Shown: positions 45,309-57,874 of the stretch, piece after piece
Position numbering within the stretch: position 1 is the stretch's first letter
Layout of the letters: each line of letters begins with the position of its first letter
Notes under the pieces: generated by a model
What the model saw: the letters and a program-made list of their open reading frames with translations, nothing else
Databases searched by the model: none
What the model was told of the DNA's origin: nothing
From: Cycas panzhihuaensis
Lineage: Eukaryota > Cycadophyta
Assembly: GCA_023213395.1 (NCBI GenBank)
Contig: CM041465.1
Span: 143,351,741 to 143,415,740, forward strand
Direction: 5' to 3'
DNA length: 64,000 nt
Made by a program: the position numbers and the translations under genes

Positions 45309-48050
45309 TATTTCTCGGCTTCTAGGAATAGATACGGAATTATCGAATCAGGTAAGCGCAGGTATGCTTCTCACCTTATCATCGCTTTCTTTTGAGATGA
45401 GTGTATGCTTGCATGTTTGCATGTTGTGACCTTCTAGATGATCTTGTCTTCGTCTACACTTATTCAGCCTACGATGACTATAGTGGGGGCACATTCCCAG
45501 CGAGTGTGGCACCTCGGTGGCTATTCCACTTCCCGCATTCAGCCCTACTCACTTCAAGATCCATTTGGCTTGTGTCACCTCTGCCGGTGTGATGACCCGT
45601 CATTGTTTGGTTGACTTACCACATCGTTTGAATCCTATTTTTTTACTCTTCTGGACTCATTTGTTGGCTTGTTTGCCATCAAGTAGGTGTGTCAGCCACC
45701 CACTAGCCTCTTTTGTCATTGGCCCACAACCCAGGTTGGTTGTCTGGGCCAGATTTAGCCCCTAGTTACGTACCGCCACAAATATCATAGTACCACCGTA
45801 AATTCTGTGGTACTGCAGAATTTGCGGTGAGACGACTGTTTAAGTTTATTTTTAAAAAAACTGCCGTGGTAATTTTGCATTTATTATGAAGCTGCCACAT
45901 GTTTCGTGACTAACTCACCGCCAGCTGCACCCTAATTACTCGTTTTAGGGCTTAGGCTAGGTATTTAAGTCCTCTTTAACTCATTTTTAGGATCTTTTAC
46001 TCATCTTTTAAATGCTTCTCAAGGAAAAATGCCTTATGCTCTGCCATTCCCTGCTGCTCTACTACTGCTATAGGACCTGCACCTCTCCTCCAGTACCCAT
46101 CTCTCCTTTGGTATGGCTAGGACATCTTCCCAGCCCTTCACACACCTTGGAGAGGGCCCCTTTGGAGAGATTTCAGTGTTTTCTTACTCAGGCAGCCATC
46201 AAGCATCTTCAAAGTGCAGGTGTTTCCTTCAACTCCATTAGCAGGGGTTCTAAACCTGCTATTCCACAGATCCTTGGCAGATTTCTCAGCCTTCTTTTAG
46301 TGGCTCTTGACTGAGGCAAGAGCCTGTGTCCTCTTCTCAGGTATTCATTGGTTTAAGCTACTTTCTTGTCCAATTTATGCCCTATTTTGCTTGTCACTCC
46401 TAGCTTTCCTTGATTTGGTCTTTGGAGGTTGCTCTTCCTTTGTTTTGGGTTGCCTTATTTCTACCATTGGTGCCTCCTTACCTGCGTTTCTTACTCAAGG
46501 CAGCGGCAAAGAGGGGTTGCATAGGGTTTGGGTGAGAGCTGAGTGGATTCCGCACCACCTTCCCCACTCCTCAAGTGGCTCTTCACCCCCCAAACCTTCC
46601 CTTTTACCCTGTGTTATTCTTGGCAATCAAACAAGGGTTTGTTAGGCCATCTTTAGCCGCTGAAATTAGCATTGTCACAGGTTGTAGCACTGGTTTGAGG
46701 GCTTGCACCTTAATCCGGGCAACTCACATAAGCCCCGGCTACTTATCCTTTGCCCAACTCCTTCCCTGGTAACTCAATTTACTCTCCATAGCACCATGGC
46801 TTGCTATGGATCCTCTTGGTCTCTTTTCAACTCTCTTGCCTCTATTTCTAGCCCTCTTGCATAGCCTTACCCTCGTTGCCTCATGGTTTTTTGGGGGAGA
46901 GTAGGGTTGTTCTTTGCAGGAGGTGGGCCACTCTGAGGCTTACCGGTTACTCTCCATCTATCTTGGTTGTTTCCCTTTATAGTTATCGTTGTAATATTGA
47001 ATACTAACGTACATGTATTTAGGTTTATGCTTACTTCATATGTACATGTATTGTTAGAACTCTCTATTGCATGCTAGCACCCTTTCTCCGGAAAGAGGGG
47101 GGGTATTATCATTTGCTTGCAGGTATTTGGAAGATGCAAAGGATCCGTTCCTCTTTCTTCCTTCGTGGGTAAGTGCTCCAATTTATGCTTTGCTTTCGTA
47201 TCTCATTTATTGTTAGCATTTTATTCCTTTCCTTTCCTTTCTTGGCACTTTAGTACTATTTTCAGGGAAGGTAAGGGAGCCCCACATTCCAGTCTACCGC
47301 AACCCTATGCATCCGCCGTGCTTTGAGGAACAACTTCGAGTGTCTTGTGGGAACGTCGTCGCTTCGTCACGCTTCTATTCCAGGTACAGGCTCTCACTCC
47401 ACTTCATCACTTTTATGTTCCTTTTGAGTTCTTTTACATAGTAGTAATTAACTCATCAGAAAGAGAAAGGAAAATCAACCTTTGTCTTAGTTTATACTTT
47501 GTCTACTTTATCGCTTGCATTTTATTTACTATAGGAAAAGGTCTTAGGAAACCTTCCCTCTAACCTTTTCCCCCTTTTTGCTTTGCAAACTTCTCTCTCG
47601 CTTCATTATTCATTTACTTGGTCAGTTTGCCTATGCATATCATAACCTCCTCTCTTTGGTCGTTACCTTTATGTTCTCTCGGTTCTCCACTTAGCCGGGT
47701 AACCAAGGTGATCCCATCTGTAGGCCATCCACTTGCCTACCCTTTTTTATTTCCTGCTACTCTAGGGAAACCCTTGAAGAGTTCCCTCTTTCCCCTTCCA
47801 GCCATTCAAGGGTGGGAGGATCCTTCCCTTAGGTCAACCGAGGCTAACCCTATGCCTCTTCTCATCTTGTTTGAAGTTGGGAACCACTTTTAGGTAGCTA
47901 GATTCTATTTGCAGGTCCTAAACTTGCGCTCTGGTGCATGGGGTGCCCTGCATGGTATTTGCCCTACTTGTAGGTCTTTTCTCAATTATACCATCGATCG
48001 CTCTTACCATTCCTACTCAGTTAGGTAGCTATCCCATAGATGCACATCCA
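45309..48050 (+). mobile_element. E4 5' LTR
   Basis: From TATTTCTCGG to GCACATCCA. The palindrome at 45,800-45,823 lies about 140 bp before the TATA-like TATTTAAG (45,962-45,969), the likely RNA start region. The U5 part is long. The two frames 47,345-47,563 and 47,618-47,893 match one frame in the 3' LTR, but look like chance open sequence. Confidence 0.93.
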
Positions 48051-48051
48051 C

Positions 48052-48071
48052 TGGTGACCATATTGGGGACC
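48052..48071 (+). other. E4 primer binding site
   Basis: TGGTGACCATATTGGGGACC, one base after the LTR, where a tRNA 3' end would prime minus-strand DNA synthesis. Confidence 0.75.
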
Positions 48072-48149
48072 AACCAGTGAGGGAGCTAGTTTTCACTCTC
48101 TTTCATTGGTTTTACCTACTTCGATCTCTTTGTTGGGCAGTCCCCAATG

Positions 48150-50700
48150 CGTGTGCCTTTATCGCCTTTTCCTTTTCCTAACATTGTTGGTTGAACTTGC
48201 ATGTGACGTTTCTCTCGTCGCTTACGTAGTCTACCCCCATTGTTAGAAGACCCCGAGTATCGCTCTCTTCCTTTGTCAGATTCTGATTTGACTATGGAGG
48301 GATACTCTTCTAATTGGGCCTACCACACCTCAACTTTGGAAACCCATGATTTTCCTTCCTCTATTCTGGGATCCACCTAAGAGGGTGATGATCCCATTTA
48401 CTACCCGGGTGACCAACATCACCCGCTTGACATCCATCCCTCTACCCATGCAGTAGAAGGATCCTTTCCTCTTGAGATTTACCACTCAGTTGGTGACTCT
48501 TATGAGGAACGTCCTGAGGGATCTACTTCGTTTGAGGTCCCAACTACCTCTTATGAGCATGTAGGCACCCCTCCTGTCGATGTAATTGAAGCTCTCAACG
48601 AGTGCCACCGCGTGTCTCGTTTCCAACCACGTCCTAAATGGTTTGAGGATGCTCTTCGTGGAGGAGCCTCTTCTTCTTTCGCTCCTCCCCTGCATGCCTC
48701 ATCCTCATCTACTCTTCCTGTAACAACCAATCCCTTCGTACCTACGCATGTGTCCCACTCATTTCCTATTCTAGTTGTGGGGGCACATGTTGCACCTTCT
48801 ATTCCTCACCAAGGTCCTTACATTTCAGGATCTTCTCGCAGTATGTCTTTCTCTTAGTTGAAGGTTAGCATACCCGTCCCTAGCCAAACTAATGTGCCAT
48901 CCCCTAATGTGGCACAGACCTTTCCTAGTAGGCCTGCTGGTCCTACTAACCCTTTAGCCATTAGTCATATGGGACCTGCTCCCACACACCCTCAAAACCA
49001 ACCTGTTGGTGCTTCCTTTTACATCCCTCTAGGGTATACTTCTCAACCTTGGGGGCAGGGTAGAGGAAGCCACCTCCCAGCTTATGGAGTGGATCTGCTA
49101 CACCCATATGGGGTTGCTCCACCTACGGGTGGCCCATATGGGCAAAACCCAGTTCTACATCCATCTTTTCTGACATCTAGTGCAATTCCTTTTGTCGTGC
49201 CTTCACAAGGGAACCTAACTCCCTTCCAAGGCACTTATCCTCAAGTCCCCTCCCATCAAGGGGTGTTTCCTTAAGGAGGGATAGGTGTGCCACCCCCATC
49301 CGCTCCTTACTCATTACCTACTACGTCATTCATTGACCCTATGGTCCAGGCAAGGGCACGCCCCTTCATGGACTATAGATCAACACCTTTATCTGTTGAG
49401 GCATTAAGAACCAACCTGCCACCTCATCCTCCTGAAGTTCCTAGATTTGACGGAACTTCGTTACAAGACCCAACGGAGCATGTGCATAGCTTTTCTATGG
49501 CATGCATCGATTACTGGGCTTACGACCATATTCCAATAAAATTATTTCTGTGATCCTTGTAGGGTCACGCCATTAAGTGGTTTTACCATCTCCCTGCCCA
49601 CTCTATCTATTCATTCCAGCAATTGGTGGACGATCTCATCAACTATTTTGATGTAGCCTGTCCATTCGAGAGGGGAATGAAATCCCCTTTGTCGCTCAAA
49701 CAAGGTCACGATGAACTGAATCGTGACTTTGTGCGGTGATTCCATGACTTACTTCACTCCACTAAGGCAACATTGCCCGAGGAGTTGAAGCGAGATCTCT
49801 TCGTTAACGCACTTTGTCCTAAAGTGCATGTGGAAGTCCTTAAAGTGGGGGCGACCACATGCTACTCCGCAATTGCCAAGTGCTTAACATTGGAGGCTAT
49901 TGAGATCCAAGCCAGTCTCAAGAAACTGCTCAAGCCCTCACAACGATGTGAGGCACCACCTTTAACCAAAGATACCAAACCTTCACAACCTGCCTGGTCT
50001 TTCTCTCATCCGACTAAGAGGACCTTAAACCCTCTCACATCAGCTATATGCTCATTCGACCATATAATGAAGGAGCTTAAGCTTTAAGCCTCTTCATCCC
50101 TAACATCCAACAAACAAGTCCAATAAACAACTCAAGCTCCCCTCCCCATGAATGGGAATGCCCAGTCCTCTAAAGCGAGAAGGTTAGATCCCCCACTTGA
50201 GAAGAAGTGGTGCTCCATTCATGGGGAGTGCTTCCATGATGATTCGCATTGCAGGGCCCAGCATCCTAAGGATGCCCCTCGATGTGACACTTCCTCTAAA
50301 TGGGCCTCAAGGCCTAATTTGGACCAACCAGTTCACAAAGATCTATTCCCTAAACATGGGGAACGCGATCATAATGCCCAAACCAAGAATAACTAGAACC
50401 AAGGAAGATTGCCTAATTCCCGTCCTTCCTGCGATAAAGGGAAGGGTGCCAGGGATTCGTCTTCTTCCTCCTGTTCCCTTAGCTGTCGTACCCCGTCACC
50501 TTTGTAGCCCCATAATAAGGAGAAGAAGGTGATCCAGTTGCTTGAGGTAACTCCTTCTTATGCCCTTACGTAGTCTCAGGCCACCAAGGAAGCAACAGGT
50601 GCTTCTTCATCTGCTCCTTCCGACCCTCTTCCAGAGAACCCTCCTCCAAAAATACCTCTCTTCCCCAAGGCCATTCCTGTGCACCTAGGTCATTATGATT
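48150..50700 (+). pseudogene. E4 gag
   Basis: Gag is continuous with pol in one frame apart from stops. N-terminus: LLEDPEYRSLPLSDSDL (about 48,245), acidic, then a Pro/Ser/Gly-rich part (48,860-49,270). Capsid core 49,380-49,830: LPPHPPEVPRFDGTS, FSMACIDYWAYDH, WFYHLPAHSIYSFQQL, INYFDV, LPEELKRDLFVNAL. The knuckle near 50,195-50,260 reads KKWCSIHGECFHDDSHCRAQ, a CxxH...H...C finger of the Tat/Athila kind rather than CCHC. A Lys/Ser-rich linker follows. Many stops are TAG or TGA at places where other copies have CAG or CGA. Confidence 0.9.
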
Positions 50701-52290
50701 TTTGAAGGGCACTTACCCAGTCTACTGTGAAGGGTAAGCCCTTCTCCATCATGGATGAGCTTCATACTGTTACCGTAGGAATGTCCTTGATGGACGTTTT
50801 GAGGAGTTATCCCGAGCAGCGGACCCTCCTCCTAGAAGCTTTAGGATCAAATGATACACCTGTTCATGCTTTGGGCGTTACCCAAAGTTGTGAACCCATT
50901 ATTTCATTTGATCCTAAGGACCTTCCTCCCGCGTATAAAAGGGAACGTCAGTGAAACTTCCCATTCACTATCACTATCAATACCCATGATTATACCCTTC
51001 GAAGGACTATTATCGACAACGATTCTTCTGTGAACGCCATGCCCTTGTGTGTCATGCAGGAGCTTGGTATTTCTGCCTTGGAACCTGTTCAGTGGCGATG
51101 CCAAGGTTGTGACGGTAGCGAGAAGACCCCTTTAGGGTCTGTCATGATTCCGCTCACCCTTGAGGGCAAGACTGTTCTTGCCGATGTTGTAGTCCTCGAC
51201 GTTGACATTGACTACAACCTTCTTTTAGGTCGTCCATGGCTCAACCAAATGGGAGCCGTGTGCTCGACTCTTTGGGGACAACTTAAATTCATCCATGATG
51301 GGTGGATGAGAGTGATTCCCTGTGAATGCCCACTCACCAAACAAACTCATTCTACCAATTTGGCAAACTGAGGTCCTTCTACACATGCCTCAGCTTGCTC
51401 TATTGGTATACCTAATCCATCTGAAGAAGATCCCATATCTTCTTCCCCTAGTCTCACACGGTTTGCCCCTATTGGCATTGAGAGCTATGGGTACCTTACT
51501 TTGTTTAGTGGCGACGAGTCACACGACGAGGATGAGGATTGTCTTTACCCCATCTCTTTCCTCTGCACCAGTACATCACACCCGTCTCATTCTAGATCCC
51601 CATCTAGAACCTCTTTCATTAGTGAGGTTAGCCACTCCTACGTGTCACATGTCATTGCTCGTGTTGACTCATCCATTGTCAGTTCTTCCCCCTTATCACC
51701 CCCCGCAGGTGATGGCTTCGAAGAACTGCCTTTCGCTCCTTCCAAGGAGCCTCTTTTTGACTCCCCTTTAGAGTCTTACGAGGAAGTTAAGCAACCCGAT
51801 GACCATTACGGTCCTGTTGCCTCCACTCCCTCTAGTACTTTATCTACTCGAAGTAAGGTCATCCATGGGGTGGATTACTTCGAGGATGATAAAGCCCTAC
51901 TTGAGAACCTAGTGGGCTTCGCACCTAACTTGCCTTCTGGCCACCACAGGCTTGGTCACTAGAAGATCCTTGCGGTTAGATCCACACTTGCTGATCCGAA
52001 CCCATCTCCTATTCCACCTCCTCCTGTTGACCTTGCCCCTCTCCACTTCGAGGAGGGCAATGCCATGTGCATGGGGGCAACTCAAGACATAGTCTTGACC
52101 CCTAGCAAGGTCATTAAGGATGGGTCAGAATGTTCTCCTGATGAGGTAAGGGAGTACTCCCTTTTGTTCCAGGAGTTTCGAGATGTTTTCACGTGGGATT
52201 ATGCTGACATAAAGGGAATTGATCCCTCCATTATCACCCAAAATCTCACCACCATCCCTGGCACCCGCCCTATGCGCCAGAAGCAGCGTC
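50701..52290 (+). pseudogene. E4 protease and PR-RT linker
   Basis: Protease (50,727-51,371): KPFSIMDELHTVTVGMSLMD leads into IIDNDSSVNAMPL, with the catalytic Asp at 51,015-51,017 and N-D-S after it, and DVDIDYNLLLGRPWLNQMG (about 51,200-51,255). The linker (51,400-52,130) is acidic (DESHDEDEDCL) and Ser/Pro-rich, with HGVDYFEDDKALLENL and LHFEEGNAMCMGATQDIVL. Just before RT is EYSLLFQEFRDVFTWDYADI. Two stops interrupt it. Confidence 0.88.
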
Positions 52291-53510
52291 CCCTTTACTC
52301 GAAGCTCTCAGCTACTGTCAAGATGGAGGTTAAGAAGCTTTTGGATGCTAGGCTTATTACTTCCATTGACTACCCTAAGTGGGTCTCCAATATTGTCCCC
52401 ATTGCTAAAAGGAATGAAGCAATTCATATATGTGTCAATTTCTGCAACATCAATAATACTTGTCCTAAGGACAACTTCCCACTCCCCTTTATTGATCAAA
52501 TTATTTATCGTACTACTAGATTTGAAGTTATGTCTTTAATGGACAACTTCTCCAGCTATAACCAAATTTAGATTTCTCCTGAAGACCACTACAAGATGGC
52601 CTTCACTACACCTTGGGGTACCTTTGCCTACAAGGCAATGCCCTTTGGCCTTAAAAATGCAGGTGCTACTTACTAAAGAGCCATGCATTTCATCTTCCAC
52701 GACCTCATTGATAACACATTGGAGGTCTTCATGGATGATATGATGGGCCTTTCCCGTGTCAGGGCCCATCATCCCTCTGACTTACGGGCCATCTTTTCAC
52801 GATGCTGCAAGTACCATATCAGTTTAAATCCACTCAAGTGCATGTTTGTCATTACCTCGGGTAAACTCCTTGGGTTCCTTATGTCCAAACAAGGGATTCA
52901 GATTGATCCTGACAAGGTCAGGGCAATCCTTGACATGCCACTGCCTAGAACCCAACGACAGATTAAGTCGTTTCTAGGAAGGCTCGATTTTCTCAGGAGC
53001 TTCTTAGCGGACTTCACTGTGAATGCTAAACCCCTTACGAACCTATTGAATAAGGGAGTTCCTTTTGCCTAGTCTGATAAGACCCAAAAGGCCTTCAAAG
53101 GACTTAAGGAAGCCCTTACTTCCGCTCCTACGTTGGCTCCTCCTCGATTTGATAGGCCCTTCGTCCTATACACCTCGGCGACTGACGAGTCCTTGGGCAC
53201 TATGTTAGCTCAGGAGGATGAATCAAGAACCGAGAGAGCTATATATTTCATCAGTTGCACCCTCGTGGCTGCTGAACTTAACTATTCTCCTACCAAGAAG
53301 GAGTGTCTCTCCTTGGTCCATGTGACCAAGAAGTTCAGACACTACTTGCTTGGCAACACCACCAGGGTGATCATCCAATCTGATCCCTTACGATACTTGC
53401 TCACTCGTTTGGATTTGATAGGTAGGGCTAGTCATTAGGCCGTCCTACTTCAAGAATTAGACCTTTACATCATTAACTAGAAATCAAAGAAGGGAATGGT
53501 AGTGGCTGAG
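52291..53510 (+). pseudogene. E4 reverse transcriptase and first RNase H
   Basis: RT: LITSIDYPKWVSNIVPI, CVNFCNINNTCPKDNFPLPF, SLMDNFSSYNQI, TPWGTFAYKAMPFGLKNA and the active-site box FMDDM at 52,728-52,742. RNase H: YTSATDESLGTMLAQEDES (first Asp 53,184-53,186), RAIYFISCTLVAAELNYSPT, ECLSLVHVTKKFRHYLLG and IIQSDPLRYLL. All three visible acidic residues are kept. Stops fall after NQI, after ATY, in FA-stop-SD and later, mostly CAG or CAA to TAG or TAA, so it is dead by point mutation, not by rearrangement. Confidence 0.93.
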
Positions 53511-54872
53511 TAGCTTGCAGATGCCCCTATCCCTAACTCCTTTAGTGCCCCTGTTGACGACTCTCTCCCTGATGAATCTATCTTGACGATTCAGGGTGTC
53601 TCTCCTCATCCACTCATCAACAATGGGTGGTATGGTGATATAGTGGGATATCTCACACAGCAGCAATACTGCCCTGATGCTAGTAGTAAAGTTAGATCTC
53701 GCATCTAGACTTCTACCAGGCAATACCTCCTCATGGATGAGGTATTGTATTAGAGGTCCTTTGATGGGATCCTCCTCCGCTGCATCACTGTCGACGAAGC
53801 TGACCAAATACTCCACAAATGCCACCATGGTATTTGTGGAGGCCACTTTGGGGGCTAGTCTATGGCTCAGAGGATCCTTCGCATGGGCTATTTCTGGTCA
53901 TCCCTTTTCAAGGACGCTCATGCCTTTGCTCTGAGATGTCAGTGATGTCAAAAACACGCTAACATCTCCCATATACCTTCCAAGGTCCTCCACCCTATTG
54001 TTTCGCCATGGCCTTTTGCTCAGTGGGGACTTGACCTCATTGGGGCTATCTCCCCACCTTCATCGTCGTAGCATAAGTTTATCTTGACTGCCACGGAGTA
54101 TTTCACTAAATGGATAGAGGCCATCCCCTTGATCACTACTCCTGGTAAAACCATAACCACATTCGTTTACTAGCATATCATTTGTCGTTTCAAGATTCCA
54201 GACATCCTAATCACTGACAATGGAACCCCTTTCTGTAATAAGGAAATGGATGAGCTTTGTGAGAAGTTTAAAATTTCTCACAAAACTTCTTCTCCTTACT
54301 ACCCTTAGGCAAATGGCCAAGTGGAGTCTTTCAATAAGACTCTTGTCAGTATCCTAAAGAAAACCATTACTCAGTCCCAAAAGGATTAGCACCTTCAGCT
54401 GCCCTCCGCTTTGTGGGCTTACCACACCTCTATCCGTTCTGCCACGGGAATGACCCCATTCTCCCTAGTCTATGGTACCGAGGTGGTACTCCCACTAGAG
54501 GTGGAGATTCCTTCTTTATGAGTCTCCCTCTGAGGTCTCATTGGCGAAGAGTCGATCTTTCAGGCTTACCTTCTGAACCTTGAGGCTTTGGATAAGAGAT
54601 GCTTAACCGCTTATCAGGCTAACCTAGCGTCCAAAACTCACTTACAAAGGACTTACGATAAACATCTCCGTTCTCGTCTTTTGTTTCCTAGGGACCACGT
54701 CCTCAAGCTCGAGTATCTCCATGGCTGTTTGACCAAGTTCAAACCTCGATGGGTTGGCCCTTTCATCATTATCGAATCCCTCGGTAATGGTGCTTATAGG
54801 ATAGCCACCCTAGAAGGGCTTGAGTTTGAGAAAGCTGTTAATGGGAAATTCCTTAAGAAGTTTTATGCATGA
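53511..54872 (+). pseudogene. E4 integrase
   Basis: After a tether (WYGDIVGYLTQQQYCPDASS) comes the HHCC finger (CHHGICGGHFG...FALRCQ), directly behind the first RNase H. The catalytic core has Asp in GLDLIG (54,033-54,035), Asp in ITDNGTPF (54,216-54,218) and Glu in GQVESF (54,324-54,326), giving D-x60-D-x35-E. The C-terminus is open for 94 codons (54,588-54,872), with WVGPFIIIESLGNGAYRIAT, the GPY/F module. There is no chromodomain before the stop. It would insert the cDNA. Ten or so stops make it inactive. Confidence 0.93.
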
Positions 54873-55529
54873 TCTTTCGACGATCCCTTTGCCCTGCTCT
54901 GAAATGAGCCTAAACTACCATCTTAGGTTGCCCTCATTCTTCCTAACCACGGGTAGAATGGTAATATAAGGTGGCTTCTTCTTCTTCTTTTCGGTTCCTC
55001 TTACGGAACCTATGTTCCTGTATCCTCTCGGGAACCTTTTGTCTCCCTACTTAGGCATTCCCCAATTAGGACGACGCTTTTGAGTACCATCACTCCCCTC
55101 TCCTGCCGCTGTTTCCTTCGCATATTCTGCTATGCTCCTCCGTAGGCATGCATGTCGCTCTATTTCTAACCTCACACCCCTCTATCACCCCTACTCACGG
55201 TGGATGTGTATGCTCCTGTTAGATATATAGCCATGTATGGAAGGAAATATGTGCATCATACAATAAAACATTTACGACATAACATTTATAATAGACAAAA
55301 TAAATATACATGCTATCTACAACACATGATATACACACCATCTCATGTCAAAATCAGGTTCCAACTACCCCGTATATATATACATCAAAACTATTTGTTA
55401 CATCATACACATGAGAAGCCAGTGTCCTTACAGGAGGGGTACAATCATATGAGTCTATATATGACCCCCTGGAGGCCCGTGCTTTCCCCTGTCAAAATCA
55501 AATGCATATCTCCTACACTACTACTGCCC
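54873..55529. other. E4 convergent spacer after pol
   Basis: Contains the conserved GAGCCTAAACTACCATC block just after the pol stop, also in E0, E1, E2 and E3. The rest is AT-rich with TATATA runs near 55,370. The plus-strand frame 55,200-55,850 overlaps the antisense gene and is chance. Confidence 0.6.
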
Positions 55530-57322
55530 TGCTCCTGGGGTACCATCTCCTGGCCTATGCGATCCCTCTCCTGGGGACCACATCCCTCCGAGGCTCCTCC
55601 TAGGCCTCTACGACCTCCCTACCTCGCTCCCCTCGTCGCGTGGTCGTCTCAGGGTCATCGTCGTTGTATGAGTATACGTCCTGCTCCTGCTCAACCTCGA
55701 CGCCATCTGGTCCACCAGCTGATTGTACCGGGCCTGGATACGATCCCTCTCTCCCTCGAGTCCCTCCTCTATCACTCAGAGGTACTCCTCCAACACTGTT
55801 ATCTGTACCATGCTCCTTGCATCTCCGCCTGCTCCTCCTTGTGCCTATAGAGCGTAGACCCATCTGCGTAGTGCATCTCTCTCACTCCTTACCTCATGTA
55901 GCTCTCGCTACATCTATCCCCTGAATGTCATGTGCTCCTGGGACTCTGCAGCCCAGATGTCTCTCGCCCTCACCAACAGGGTGAATACCTACATGTGTGC
56001 ACCTGCCGATCTAGGCACATCCTCTGCCTAGATGGGCGGTTGCCTTTCTACATATACCTAAGGGAACATTTCCCTCACCATGGCCTCTACTAGTCTCTGG
56101 ACCTCTGCTACACCTGCCAATGCAACATGCCATGTATCAGTATATATCCCACTGCATACCATGATCAAATCAAATCAAACATCTATCTGGCTGTCAAACG
56201 ACTAAGGAAATGGTTAGGCCTCACCTGTCATGGCCACCGGCTCCTCTGCTCACGCGACATCCTCTCCTCGTAGCTCTCCGCCAGCTATGGGTACTTCATC
56301 CTCGGGTACCTCCTCTGCTTGGGCCTCTCTCCTTGCAGGGACTAGCTCAACTCTTGTCCCTCCGGATCCCTCACGATCTGTAGCCTGCGGGCCCTAGTCA
56401 CTGGCCTCCTACTCTTATCTGGTGCCCCTGATAGGCCTGCCTCTCCTTCGGTAGTCCCGAATGGTCCCACTGCTCCTCCTGCCATCCTTGAAGGACCTGC
56501 ATCCCCCGCAGGTCATGACGGGCTGGCCCCATCTCCTCCCTCATCATTGCCATCATCATCATCATCATCTATGGGCGCTCCTGCTCTGCCCGCCTCGTCA
56601 TCACTATCCCACCTCATCTCTATGTAGCTCAGCATAGCCATGCCTACATTCTCGCAGTTATCCACCGCGATGATAGCCTGTCCATGTCAAAAATAATCAA
56701 AGTCAGCCTCATGTTAGTTATCAACGCTCCTGACTGCCTCTCGACTCTCTCTGTCTGAGATTTGGGGTCTTTTGGCCCCTCTTATTCTTTTTTCTCTTTT
56801 TCTGCCTTCGTATCACGCTAAACTTAGCGGTATCGCTAAGTTTAGCTCAGGTCCCACGGTGATTCAGGCCCTGCGGCAATGGTCGTGGCACCGTAATCTT
56901 AGCTGCGGTATAAATGGCGACCCCCCAAAAGCAGGGATTTCTGCCCCGAAAAACTCAAAAATTCATTTGGTGGACCCTGTAAGTCCACCGGACTAGGCTC
57001 CCCTAATGCCGTGTCCCCACCTCTTTCTGGGTCCAATTCAGACTCCGAGATACCTCCAATTGCCCATAAGGGGCACTAAAAATCACACAAAAAACTATAA
57101 AAAGTAATGAAATTAAAACTTTGAAATAGGTTGGGTTTTGTGATATCCACTCACTAGATCTAGTCTCGCTGTTACCATCTCATCCTGATGATCCCGCTGG
57201 CTCTCTCTACGTCCCGATCCAATGATCCAATCTCCCCCTGTATGCCTCCAAAGTTGGGCGGCGCTCCGCTGCATAAGGGAATGGCTCTGGTTTCTCACGA
57301 GGGTCGGTGAAAATGAATCCAT
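55530..57322 (-). pseudogene. E4 antisense gene with PMD core deleted
   Basis: Opposite strand to pol. Inferred exon 1 (57,322-57,155) is fully open for 56 codons, starting MDSFSPTLVRNQSHSLMQRS and ending MVTARLDL at a CTA-GTGAGT donor. Intron 1 is 477 bp, ending GGACAG. Exon 2 (56,677-56,225) begins AIIAVDNCENVGMAMLSYIEM, then jumps to the acidic tail with a run of Asp codons (56,548-56,568): about 770 bp present in E1 and E2, the PMD core, is deleted. Intron 2 is 111 bp (GTGAGG...TTGGCAG). Exon 3 (56,113 to about 55,530) encodes the coiled-coil region. The in-phase splicing frame supports the exon model. Confidence 0.72.
56817..56846. repeat. 30-bp palindrome in intron 1 of the E4 antisense gene
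   Basis: GCTAAACTTAGCGGT pairs with ATCGCTAAGTTTAGC, with one mismatched pair. GGTATC core. Confidence 0.87.
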
Positions 57323-57347
57323 TTTCCATTCGATTTCCTTATATAGG
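57307..57347 (-). promoter_or_regulatory. Candidate promoter of the E4 antisense gene
   Basis: On the minus strand CCTATATAAGG (57,347-57,337) is followed by GGAAAATGGATTCATTTTCAC, the palindrome that holds the ATG at 57,322. Same arrangement as E1 and E2. Confidence 0.62.
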
Positions 57348-57874
57348 TGGGGGTCCCAACAGGTACTTCTTCCGTTTTTGGCCTCACGACAGCCATTGGG
57401 ACCATCCCGTTTCCCCGATTGCCTTTGCCTTCTGGCCCTGTCACCCGTTGCACTCTTTTGGCGGCCTTTTTATGCTCTCTTGCAATCACATTTATAATGC
57501 CTCATTTCTACGCCTTTTCATAGGGCCCTTCCATCTCGTTTTGCATGCCACTCCTGTGCATGCCTGAGTTTATACTCATTTGGCTTGTTTCACCACCCTA
57601 GACTCATTTTCGTAGCCCTTTTTCGCTCCTAGGATCCCCAAAGGGAATGCTCCCTTGTCTGAGGGCATGTTTCGCTTTCCGAAGCGACCTTTTGGCACTC
57701 CAGGATGCTTTTTCTTTGCCTACTCTCAGATAGTCATCAGACTGCTTACTCTCACCCTTGGGTAGCCTCATTGCTAGGTCCTCCTACTACCCTTCATGGC
57801 CACTTTTTGCTTGTCTCTCGAGCTCCTCTTCCACTCTACCACTGCCTATTTACTACCAGGACTTTGTGTCACCC
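57348..57874. other. E4 divergent spacer
   Basis: Between the antisense promoter and aRNH. Near 57,850-57,860 TTTACTACCAG-G resembles a splice acceptor 15 bases before the aRNH ATG. No conserved frame. Confidence 0.5.

Noticed and set aside
54780-54872. Chromodomain at the integrase C-terminus
   Set aside because: Pol ends KFLKKFYA right after the GPY/F module. There is no room for a chromodomain, so the element is not a chromovirus.
55200-55850. 216-codon plus-strand frame after E4 pol as an env-like gene
   Set aside because: No signal peptide or membrane segment, and it lies over exon 3 of the antisense gene, whose minus-strand frame is conserved in E1 and E2.
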